64,000 nucleotides of DNA. Source: an uncultured Holophagaceae bacterium (GTDB lineage Bacteria; Acidobacteriota; Holophagae; Holophagales; Holophagaceae). The notes beneath the pieces are model-generated. The model did not search any database. It was not told where the DNA came from and was given only the letters and a program-made list of their open reading frames with translations. Of the stretch, positions 56,713-64,000 are shown in pieces. Where the stretch lies: assembly GCA_903937385.1 (NCBI GenBank), contig CAIZZF010000008.1:186001-250000 (forward strand). The letters are read 5' to 3'. A program made the position numbers and the translations under genes. Numbering within the stretch: the stretch's first letter is position 1; each line of letters opens with the position of its first letter.

Positions 56713-59700
56713 TCAGTGCCCACTGAAGGCTGAGTCGCTGTAGGCATAGCGCCGGGCCCGGTGGACGGCATTGGTCATGGGGAGGCGGTCACCCAGCGCG
56801 GTCTTGGCGCCGCTGGCGGTGATGGGGTTGATGTACTCCCAGACCACCTCTCCGGTCGAGGTGACTTCCATCAGATAGCCGGTGGTGGTGGCGCAGATCA
56901 GCGTGTTGCCGTTCGGGAGGCGCTGGGCGCTGCCTCCGAACTGACTGAAGAGGGTCAGGTTGCCCACAGAACCATACTTCCACGCCACCTGCTTGGACAG
57001 GAGCTGATTGGCCTTCATGGAGTCCTTGTCAAAGGTCCAGGTCGTATAGCCGGCGCTAGGCGGGTCGATGTAAGTGGGGCCCGCGATGCCAGCGGCGTTC
57101 ATGTGGGGGTTGATCTCGAACACGTAGGACTGGGGCGTGCGCTGGTAGAGGTACTGGTTGTTGTTGAAGAGCAGCAGGTTCCCGGCCCCAGAGAGACCAC
57201 TGGCGATCCAGGTCACATCACTGCTGCCGCCGATCTGCTTGTTCCCCGAGGTGGCGGTCTCCCAGTTCGTTCCCACCGAAGGCGGATTCCCCTGGCTGTA
57301 GCGGGCCGGGTCGCCGAAGCGGTAGAGGAAGTCGCCCGCGGTGGTGGCCGCCAGGCTGATGCTGCCCGTGGGATTCCCGGAGAGGAACGTGGCGCCGTGG
57401 TCGATGAGGTAGCACTCACCCTGCCGCGAGTTGACCACAATCTGATCCAGCGTCGAGTTGAAGTCGAGGGAGTTGCAGTCCAGCCAGTTGCTGCGCACCG
57501 GCCGCCCGGGCAGGTTGAGGTTGATCTTCCCGGGATAGTCGGCGATGGTCTTGCCCCCGGCCACAGCGTTCGCCTTGCTGGCGTCGACGCTCTGGATGGC
57601 GTGGTCCCAGAAGGACCACTCCCAGACAATGGTTCCGCTCATGTCCACTTCCACGAGGGTGTCCACCTGGGCACCGTCGAAGGGAGCATCGGCCGGATCA
57701 CAGCCGGCGGCCAGACACTGGGCCGAGGTAAGGTCCTTGTTCGCCAGGTAGAGGGTGGCGTAGGCGTTCAGCTTGGGATCGAAGATGCGCGCGAAGGCCC
57801 CGTGGGGGTGGTAGGAGCTGCGGGCCTCGGTGTACTGCCAGACGGTGTTGCCGTTCCAGTCGACCTCCTTGAGGCCCGTCGGGCCACTGGCGCCCATACT
57901 CCAGTCCAGCACATTGCCGTTCGCCAGGAGCCGGGGATCAGTCCCGGTAGGCCAGGTGTGGACCACGCGACCGTCCATGTCGATCAGCCGGGAAGTCCCC
58001 GCGGCATCCAGGAACGTATAGCCGCTGTAGGCAGCGCTGGTGTCCCAGGACTGGGTGCCCGTGGAGCGCTGGAAGGCCTGATAGTCGCTGGTGCCGGCGT
58101 AGGGATTTTCGACGCTGGTGCGCCCGGCGATGGTGGCGCCCGGGGTGAGGGTGCGTCCGGCCAGAGCGGGATGGGTCGCCTTGTATCGGAAGGCACGGAA
58201 GATCGAGTTGACCATGGGGAGGCGGTCACCCAGCACCTTGTAGACAGTGGGCCCGGACAGGGGAACGATGTATTCCCAGACAGTCCCGCCGGCTGGTGTC
58301 ACTTCCAGAATGTGGCCTTCGGTGTCGGCACAGACCAGGGTGTTCCCATTGGGTAGACGCTGGGCGCTGCAGCCGATGGTGCTGAACAGGGTCTGGCTGT
58401 CCAGCGAGTAGAAGTTCCCCACGACCTGCTTGGAGACCTGCCGAGGGCTGTTGTCTGTCACCGCGGGCCGGGTGAGCGTGACATAGCCAGCGTCGGGCGG
58501 ATTCACGTACTTCCCCGTGTCAATGCCGCTGGCATCAAGGTAGGGGTTGATCTCCATCACGTAGGACTGGGCGGCGTGTTCGGAGAGGTATTCGGCATTG
58601 TTGAAGACGAGGAAGTGCCCGGCGCCGCTAAGGCCTTCCTGCATCCACTGGATGTCGTGCGCGCCCCCTAGCTGCTTGTGGCCGGTAGTGGAAAGGGTCC
58701 AGTCCTCCAGGATGGAGGGCTTGGTGCCCTGGTCGTAGCGGGCGGGGTCCCCGAAGCGGTAGAGGAAGTCCCCCGCGCTGGTGGCCGCCAGAGAGATGCT
58801 GCCAGTCGGGTTCCCCGAGAGGAAGGTGTTGCCATGGTCGATGACATAGAACTCGCCTTGCACGGAGTTGATGACGATCTGGTCGAGCGACTGGTTGTAG
58901 TCCAGTGAGTTGCAGTGCAGCCAGTCGGCCTTCAGGTTGTGCCCCGCGAGGTTGAGGTTCAGCTTGTTGGGGTAGTCGGCAATGGTCTTGCCGCTGCCGA
59001 CGTAGTTCGACTTGGTGGAGGCAACATCCTGCACGAGGTGATCGAAGAAGCACCACTCCCACACGATGGTGCCGCTGGCATCCACCTCCACGATGGCGTC
59101 CAGCTGGGCGCCTGTCGAGGGCGCTCGGGTGGGGTCCGCCCCCGCTTCGATGAGCTGGGCGTAGGTGAAGTCCTTGTTGGCGATGATCAGGGTTGTGTAG
59201 GCCTTGAGCTTGGGATTGTAGATGCGGGTGAAGTCGTGGTGGGGATGATAGGTGGCGCGGGACTCGACGTAGGACCAGACCGTCAACCCGTTCCAGTCAA
59301 CTTCCTTGAAGGTCCCGAAGCCACTGGGATCATTGGTCCCGGCATCCAGCACATTGCCATCGGCCAGCAGGTGCGGGTTGGTACCCACGGGCCAGATGTG
59401 GACGACCCTGCCCTGCATGTCGAGCAGGTAGGTCTTGCCACCCGCCCCGAAGAACGTGTAGCCCTCCTCGGCCTTGGCGGAGTCCCAATACTGCAGCTCC
59501 GTGGGTCGCTCGAGCGCGACATGGCTGGTGGTTGACGACGCACTCACGGTGAGGCTGTGGGTGATGGGGGTGCTGGCGCCCGCGGCGTTGCTGGCCATCA
59601 GCGTGACGGTGTAGGCGCCCGCTGTGGTGTAGGCGTGGGTGGGACTCTGCGCCGTGCTGGTGGAGCCGTCGCCGAAGGTCCAGGCCCAGCTGGTGGGCGT

Positions 59701-60642
59701 GCCCGTGGAGGCATCCGTGAAGGTGACCGTCTGGGCTGTCGTGGGGGATGTCGGGCTGAAGCTGAAGGCGGCGGTGGGGGCCGTGGCCGCAGCGGTCACG
59801 GTGACGCTGTGGGTGACGGGGGCCCCGGCACCCGCGACATTGCGGGCCGTCAGCGTGACAGGGTAGGTGCCAGCCGTGGTGTAGGCGTGGGCGGGGCTCT
59901 GCGCCGTGCTGGTGGAACCGTCGCCGAAGGTCCAGGACCAGCTGGTCGGCGTGCCGGCCGAGGCATCCGTGAAGGTGACCGTCTGGGCTGTCGTGGGGGA
60001 TGTCGGGCTGAAGCTGAAGGCGGCGGTGGGGGCCGTGGCAGCGGCGGTTACAGTGACGCTGTGGGTGACAGGGGTGCTGGCGCCCGCGGCGTTGCTGGCC
60101 GTCAGTGTGACGGTGTAGGTGCCTGCCGTGCTGTAGGCGTGGGTGGGACTCTGTGCGGTGCTGGTGCCGCCGTCGCCAAAGGTCCAGGCCCAGCTGGTGG
60201 GCGTGCCCACGGAGGCGTCCGCGAAGGTGACCGTCTGGGCTGTCGTGGGGGCGGTCGGGCTGAAGCTGAAGGCCGCCGTGGGAACCACCACCGCCTGGCT
60301 CACCGTGAGGCTCTTGCTCAGGGTTCCGTTACCGCCGGCATTGGTGACCGTTAGCGCCACGGTGTAGGTGCCGGCCACGGTGTAGGCGTGGGTGGGACTC
60401 TGCACGGTGCTGGTGCCACCGTCACCAAAGGTCCAGGACCAACCCGTGGGAATGCCGGTAGAGGCGTCCGTGAAGGTGACCGTCTGCGCGGTGGCCGGGA
60501 CAGCAGGACTGAAGCTGAAGGCGGCGGTGGGGGCAGCTGTTACGGAAGGGGTGGGCGAGGAGCCACCCCCACCTCCGCAGCTCAGGCTGACGAGAAAAAC
60601 GAGCACCGCACCAATCATGTGAATGAGACGAACGATACGCAT
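56713..60642 (-). CDS. Lipoprotein with four PKD domains and two arylsulfotransferase domains
   Basis: A 1309-residue surface lipoprotein (LVFLVSLSC lipobox). Four PKD domains at about 38-116, 120-200, 204-284 and 288-368 are nearly identical in the last three. They are followed by two tandem arylsulfotransferase-type beta-propeller units (375-845 and 848-1309). Arylsulfotransferases move sulfate between phenolic esters without PAPS. Aligned by spacing to E. coli AssT (His252, His356, Arg374, His436), unit 1 keeps His469, His576 and His662 but has Val594 in place of Arg. Unit 2 keeps Arg1073 but has Gly948, Asp1055 and Ser1141 in place of the three His. Unit 1 may be partly active; unit 2 looks structural. 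The ATG follows CAGGAGC, 36 bp after the previous stop. Confidence 0.88.
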   Translation of the reverse strand: MRIVRLIHMIGAVLVFLVSLSCGGGGGSSPTPSVTAAPTAAFSFSPAVPATAQTVTFTDASTGIPTGWSWTFGDGGTSTVQSPTHAYTVAGTYTVALTVTNAGGNGTLSKSLTVSQAVVVPTAAFSFSPTAPTTAQTVTFADASVGTPTSWAWTFGDGGTSTAQSPTHAYSTAGTYTVTLTASNAAGASTPVTHSVTVTAAATAPTAAFSFSPTSPTTAQTVTFTDASAGTPTSWSWTFGDGSTSTAQSPAHAYTTAGTYPVTLTARNVAGAGAPVTHSVTVTAAATAPTAAFSFSPTSPTTAQTVTFTDASTGTPTSWAWTFGDGSTSTAQSPTHAYTTAGAYTVTLMASNAAGASTPITHSLTVSASSTTSHVALERPTELQYWDSAKAEEGYTFFGAGGKTYLLDMQGRVVHIWPVGTNPHLLADGNVLDAGTNDPSGFGTFKEVDWNGLTVWSYVESRATYHPHHDFTRIYNPKLKAYTTLIIANKDFTYAQLIEAGADPTRAPSTGAQLDAIVEVDASGTIVWEWCFFDHLVQDVASTKSNYVGSGKTIADYPNKLNLNLAGHNLKADWLHCNSLDYNQSLDQIVINSVQGEFYVIDHGNTFLSGNPTGSISLAATSAGDFLYRFGDPARYDQGTKPSILEDWTLSTTGHKQLGGAHDIQWMQEGLSGAGHFLVFNNAEYLSEHAAQSYVMEINPYLDASGIDTGKYVNPPDAGYVTLTRPAVTDNSPRQVSKQVVGNFYSLDSQTLFSTIGCSAQRLPNGNTLVCADTEGHILEVTPAGGTVWEYIVPLSGPTVYKVLGDRLPMVNSIFRAFRYKATHPALAGRTLTPGATIAGRTSVENPYAGTSDYQAFQRSTGTQSWDTSAAYSGYTFLDAAGTSRLIDMDGRVVHTWPTGTDPRLLANGNVLDWSMGASGPTGLKEVDWNGNTVWQYTEARSSYHPHGAFARIFDPKLNAYATLYLANKDLTSAQCLAAGCDPADAPFDGAQVDTLVEVDMSGTIVWEWSFWDHAIQSVDASKANAVAGGKTIADYPGKINLNLPGRPVRSNWLDCNSLDFNSTLDQIVVNSRQGECYLIDHGATFLSGNPTGSISLAATTAGDFLYRFGDPARYSQGNPPSVGTNWETATSGNKQIGGSSDVTWIASGLSGAGNLLLFNNNQYLYQRTPQSYVFEINPHMNAAGIAGPTYIDPPSAGYTTWTFDKDSMKANQLLSKQVAWKYGSVGNLTLFSQFGGSAQRLPNGNTLICATTTGYLMEVTSTGEVVWEYINPITASGAKTALGDRLPMTNAVHRARRYAYSDSAFSGH
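59539..60531 (-). repeat. Four tandem PKD-coding repeats, 252-bp period
   Basis: Units of 84 codons encode PTAAFSFSP, QTVTFTDAS, WTFGDG and HAYTTAGTY in the same order four times. Units 2 to 4 (about 59539-60290) are so alike at DNA level that recent duplication or gene conversion is likely, and their number could vary between strains. Confidence 0.85.
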
Positions 60643-60678
60643 GGCAGCTCCTGCAGGAAGGAACGAGCGCCCCCTCTC

Positions 60679-63600
60679 CTACTTGACGATGTAGTCACCC
60701 ACGGTCAGGGTCCGGCCTGTGAAGGCCCCGTAGCTGGCGGGGTACTTGTAGATCCTGAACACGGAGTTGAGCGTCTCGCTGGCGTGGGTCGGGTCGGTGA
60801 TGGGGGTACCGCCCTGAGGGATCACGCCACTGGCCTGAACCGGGCAGACATACTTCCAGACGACTTCACCCAGGTAGCTGACCTCCCGCAGATCGCCCGT
60901 GCCACCCGAACAGATGATCGTGTTCCCGTTCGGCAGTCGCTGGGCCCCGGAGATGTTCTCGGAATACATGGGGTAGGCGGTGTCGCCCCAGTAGCTCCAG
61001 GTGTAATCCGCTGGCAGGTAGGGCTTGCCAGCGGCCGTGGGCGCGGTGTAGTTGCCGCTGGCGTTCACGTCAGGCTTGAACTCTTCGACAGAAGAGGCAT
61101 TGGTCAGGGAGCGATTCAGGCCGTTGTCGAAGCAGGTGATGTTGCCAGCCCCGGGGCAGTCGAACTTGATCCACTCCGTGTCGTGCTGCTGCCAGTATTT
61201 CTCCGTGGCCAGGGTCTTGGGCACGCCATACATGGCGGGATTGCCCCAGCGATAGAGCAGGTCCCCGCCCTTGCCCCGCTTGCCCCCACTGTGACCGGCG
61301 GCCTCGGCCGTGGTGACGCTGTGGTCAATGATCCACACTTCACTGTGATTCCGCATGCTGATGGCAATCTGATCGAAGCCTGGGTGGTAGTCCACCGAGT
61401 TGCCGTGATTCCAGAACATGGCTCCACCGACGCAGTCGATGAGCTCGGGATGATTAACGACAACCCCAAAGTTGGACTTGGAGCTGTCGAAGCCCTGAAT
61501 CAGGTGGTCCCAGACATGCCACTCCCACACGACGGTGCCGCCGCTGCCTTTGGCGTAGTCAGGCTTGACCTCGATCAGGCACTCGGGGAGCAGCATCTGT
61601 TGGGTGGCGACATCGGGCTGGAACTTGGTCATGTCGAAGCCTGCGGCCACGCAGTCCGCGTAGGTCTTCTTCTCCACCACCAGCATGAGGATGTTCCCGT
61701 TGGGGAGCATCTTGGCATCGTGGTGCTGCCGCTGGGTGGACGTGTTCAGGTCGTAGTACCAGAGCAGGTTGCCATCCCAGTCATATTCCTCCACCCGACC
61801 GCCTTCGCCACCCCCGGTGCCCAGGGCCCCCGTGGTGATCATGCAGGTGTGCAGGAGGTGGCCGTTCTCCAGGAGATAGATACTCTGGCCCGGCGAGTAG
61901 GCACTGTTCCACTGCTTGACGATCCGGCCCTCGTTGTTGATGAGGTAGGTCATCTTGTTCTGCTTGGGGGCGAACAGGGTGTAGCCCTCCATGGCCTTGC
62001 TGGTGTTGACCATCAGGCCCACGGTCCGCTTGGCGACAAGCGTGTTGATGATCACGCTCTGGCTGTGCGTGCTCGTGCCCGCACCGCCCGTCACGGTGAG
62101 GGTGGCGGTGTAGATGCCATCCGCGGCATAGGTGTGGGAGGGGTTCGCCCCGATGCCCGTGCCGCCATCCCCGAAGGTCCAGGCATAGGCCGTGGGGCTG
62201 CCCGTGGAGGTGCTGGTGAAGGTGGCGATCTGCCCGCTCAGTGCAGTGGTGAAGGTTGCGGTCAGTACCGACGCGGGCGTGCTTATCGTGATGGCCTTGC
62301 TGGTCGTAGAGGAAGTCCCCCCGGACGCCGTGGCCGTCAGGGTGACGGTGTAGGTCCCGGCAGTCGTATAGACATACTTTGGATGCTGAACCAGGCTGGT
62401 GCCCTTGCCGTCGCCAAAGGTCCAGGCCCAGGCGACGGGCGAGCTGGTGGAAGTGTCGGTGAAGGCCACGACGTCGCCCGGCACCACGATGCTGGGGGCG
62501 GCGCTGAAGCTGGCCGTGCCTCCCGTTGAGGTGCGATTCCCCCGCACGACCCGGAACCCCACGTTGCTGGCGTAGGCCTGGGCAGGCACCGCGAAGAACT
62601 CGTCGGCGGCCGGACAGCGGTTGGATACCCGCCCATGTCCCGTGACCACGCCCGTGGTGGTGGTGAGGCCGTTGTACCAGTTGCCCCCACGCATGCCGCG
62701 GTAGGGCTTGCCATCGGTCATGGCCTGGCCCGTGGCGGGGCCGATGGGATCCTGCGCGGGACTTGCTTCCAGTGGATTGGATGCGAAGGAGGTCTGGTAG
62801 GTATTGGCGGCATACCAGTCGTAGTGCAGCTGCCAGACATTGCCCGAGGCATCGAAGAGGCCGTAGGCGTTGGCGCCATTGTGCGTCTGGTAGGAAGTGG
62901 CGCTCCCCGGCCAGCTGAAGTCGGTCTTCTGGCGCAGCGCTCCGTTGTAGAAGCCCACCGGCGTAGTCCACGGATAGGTGGCCGGGTCGGTGAGCTGATA
63001 GGGATTCCCGGAGCTCGGCCAGTTGGCCCGGCGCGTGTCCTCGTCATCACCCCAGGGGTAGTTGGCATAGGTGGCACCGCCACCCCGCGCCGCGAACTCC
63101 CACTCGGCCTCGGTCGGAAGCCGGTAGCCGCTCTGGGTGAAATCGCAGACCAGCGTGGTGAGGTCGTAGCAGGGGGTCAGGCCCGCCTGGGCGCTCAGCC
63201 AGTTGCAGTAGCCCTCGGCCCCCAGGAGCGTGATGCCCACGACCGGATGCTGGGCCCGGCCGTCCTTGAGGGAGAAGGTCGCGGTCCCATCGAACCCGAT
63301 GCTGTAGGCCACGGAGGTCTTGCCCGTCTGGTAGGCGTAGCCGTAGAGGTAGCAGTAGACCGCCGTGCCCCCCTTAACGTAGACCACGCTGCTGCGCACC
63401 TCGATGAGCCCCTGGGCCAGGGCGCTGTTCAGGTAGTCGCAGTACTGCTGCTGGGTGGTGGGCGTCGTGGCCACAAACAGGGAGCTGATGCCCACCGGGT
63501 GAAGGGGCAGCTCGTCCGTGGGGTGAGCGGGATCGTTGCCGCCTTCGCCGCCGTGGTCCCCCATCCAGTAGACGCTGGCCGGGAGGCGGGTCTCCAGGAG

Positions 63601-64000
63601 GTTGGAGAGGGGACTGATCCAGTAGGCGCGGCTGGTCGAGGTCGATCCCGAAGCACTGATGGCGGTTAAGGTCACCGTGTAGAGGCCCGAGGTGCCGAAG
63701 CTGTGGCTCGGGTGCTGCTCCTGGCTCTGGGTCCCATCGCCGAAGTCCCAGGACCAGGAAGTGGGGGTGCCCGTGGACGCATCCCGGAAGGCAAGGGTGC
63801 TGGCGGTGCCCGTGCGGAGGGCGTTGAAGCCGGCGGCGGGCGCCGCGGCTGCCACAGTCACGGACTGGCTGGTGCTGGCGAACCCCGCGGACCGGCTGAC
63901 GGTGAGGCTCACCGTGTAGCTCCCCGCCGTGGCGTAGACATGGGTGGGGAGCTGGACGGAGCTGGTCTGGCCATCCCCGAAGTTCCAGGCCCAGAAGGTC
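60679..64000 (-). CDS. PKD-FGE-like-PKD-PKD-arylsulfotransferase fusion protein (5' end beyond window)
   Basis: The frame is open to the right edge (3322 bp, about 1106 residues seen), so signal peptide and start are missing; a GTG at 63912 lies inside a PKD domain and is not the start. Domains in order: the end of one PKD, a full PKD (DASTGTPTSWSWDFGDGT), an FGE-sulfatase/SUMF1 domain (MGDHGGEGG, LPTEAEWEFAARGG, NVWQLHYDWY, MRGGNWYNG), two PKDs and one arylsulfotransferase propeller. The FGE part lacks the two catalytic Cys expected after RGGxW. The sulfotransferase part keeps the spacing-matched set HHD, WNHGNS, SMR and QHD, so it may be active. It is the first visible gene of the surface operon. 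Confidence 0.88.
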   Translation of the reverse strand, partial: TFWAWNFGDGQTSSVQLPTHVYATAGSYTVSLTVSRSAGFASTSQSVTVAAAAPAAGFNALRTGTASTLAFRDASTGTPTSWSWDFGDGTQSQEQHPSHSFGTSGLYTVTLTAISASGSTSTSRAYWISPLSNLLETRLPASVYWMGDHGGEGGNDPAHPTDELPLHPVGISSLFVATTPTTQQQYCDYLNSALAQGLIEVRSSVVYVKGGTAVYCYLYGYAYQTGKTSVAYSIGFDGTATFSLKDGRAQHPVVGITLLGAEGYCNWLSAQAGLTPCYDLTTLVCDFTQSGYRLPTEAEWEFAARGGGATYANYPWGDDEDTRRANWPSSGNPYQLTDPATYPWTTPVGFYNGALRQKTDFSWPGSATSYQTHNGANAYGLFDASGNVWQLHYDWYAANTYQTSFASNPLEASPAQDPIGPATGQAMTDGKPYRGMRGGNWYNGLTTTTGVVTGHGRVSNRCPAADEFFAVPAQAYASNVGFRVVRGNRTSTGGTASFSAAPSIVVPGDVVAFTDTSTSSPVAWAWTFGDGKGTSLVQHPKYVYTTAGTYTVTLTATASGGTSSTTSKAITISTPASVLTATFTTALSGQIATFTSTSTGSPTAYAWTFGDGGTGIGANPSHTYAADGIYTATLTVTGGAGTSTHSQSVIINTLVAKRTVGLMVNTSKAMEGYTLFAPKQNKMTYLINNEGRIVKQWNSAYSPGQSIYLLENGHLLHTCMITTGALGTGGGEGGRVEEYDWDGNLLWYYDLNTSTQRQHHDAKMLPNGNILMLVVEKKTYADCVAAGFDMTKFQPDVATQQMLLPECLIEVKPDYAKGSGGTVVWEWHVWDHLIQGFDSSKSNFGVVVNHPELIDCVGGAMFWNHGNSVDYHPGFDQIAISMRNHSEVWIIDHSVTTAEAAGHSGGKRGKGGDLLYRWGNPAMYGVPKTLATEKYWQQHDTEWIKFDCPGAGNITCFDNGLNRSLTNASSVEEFKPDVNASGNYTAPTAAGKPYLPADYTWSYWGDTAYPMYSENISGAQRLPNGNTIICSGGTGDLREVSYLGEVVWKYVCPVQASGVIPQGGTPITDPTHASETLNSVFRIYKYPASYGAFTGRTLTVGDYIVK

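Noticed and set aside
62500-63600. Active formylglycine-generating enzyme domain
   Set aside because: The overall FGE fold motifs are there, but the catalytic Cys pair after RGGNW is missing, so enzyme activity is not claimed.

Overview
The window is a continuous stretch of a high-GC Gram-negative chromosome. LpxD, two Oar-like TonB-dependent receptors, many predicted outer-membrane or secreted lipoproteins, a RegB/RegA redox pair and a Hanks-type kinase suggest an Acidobacteriota member, perhaps Holophagae (Geothrix-like). This is inferred from gene content; no 16S rRNA gene is present.

Left part (1-28.6 kb), mostly housekeeping. It starts with def-fmt (fmt cut by the window edge), a membrane-anchored PpiC-type foldase, serS with an overlapping orphan ABC ATPase, an L-asparaginase and a DUF1275 membrane protein. 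Next come a MerR/cobalamin regulator with the CarH photoreceptor motifs, a response regulator with a Glu-Pro repeat, a CYTH protein and a Ser/Thr kinase. A tightly coupled cell-shape operon follows, mreB-mreC-mreD-mrdA-rodA-ligA, in which four of the five junctions overlap or nearly touch. Beyond it are a glutaredoxin with a duplicated 3' end, a SurA-like lipoprotein, a CHASE-PAS-PAS hybrid kinase, tRNA-Phe, a YfgM-like protein and a pyrimidine nucleoside phosphorylase.

Middle part (28.6-47.5 kb). Two large Oar-like TonB receptors, each with its own leader and terminator, are followed by PduO-type cobalamin adenosyltransferase, a Phd/ParE toxin-antitoxin pair, lpxD, pyrE, a GxxExxY protein, leuS, an outer-membrane protein with a CGACGC motif, regA-regB and a large zinc metalloprotease. 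Two long intergenic inverted repeats (35377-35491 and 38840-38956) lie here.

Right part (47.5-64 kb), an accessory cell-surface region. Two tandem purple-acid-phosphatase-like lipoproteins (the second with a PKD domain) lead into an apparent insertion junction: a 12-codon gene start followed by a lower-GC gene for a soluble, internally duplicated chemoreceptor. On the opposite strand, in transcription order from the right edge, are a PKD-FGE-like-PKD-PKD-arylsulfotransferase fusion (5' end outside the window), a lipoprotein with four PKD domains and two arylsulfotransferase domains, a PKD lipoprotein with two DUF1566 domains, and a LytS/LytR-type two-component pair. These five genes are separated by 58 bp or less, so the sensor pair may belong to the same transcription unit as the surface proteins. 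The two arylsulfotransferase repeats of the middle gene have lost complementary members of the catalytic His/His/Arg/His set, and the FGE-like domain lacks its Cys pair. This is the most unusual part of the window.
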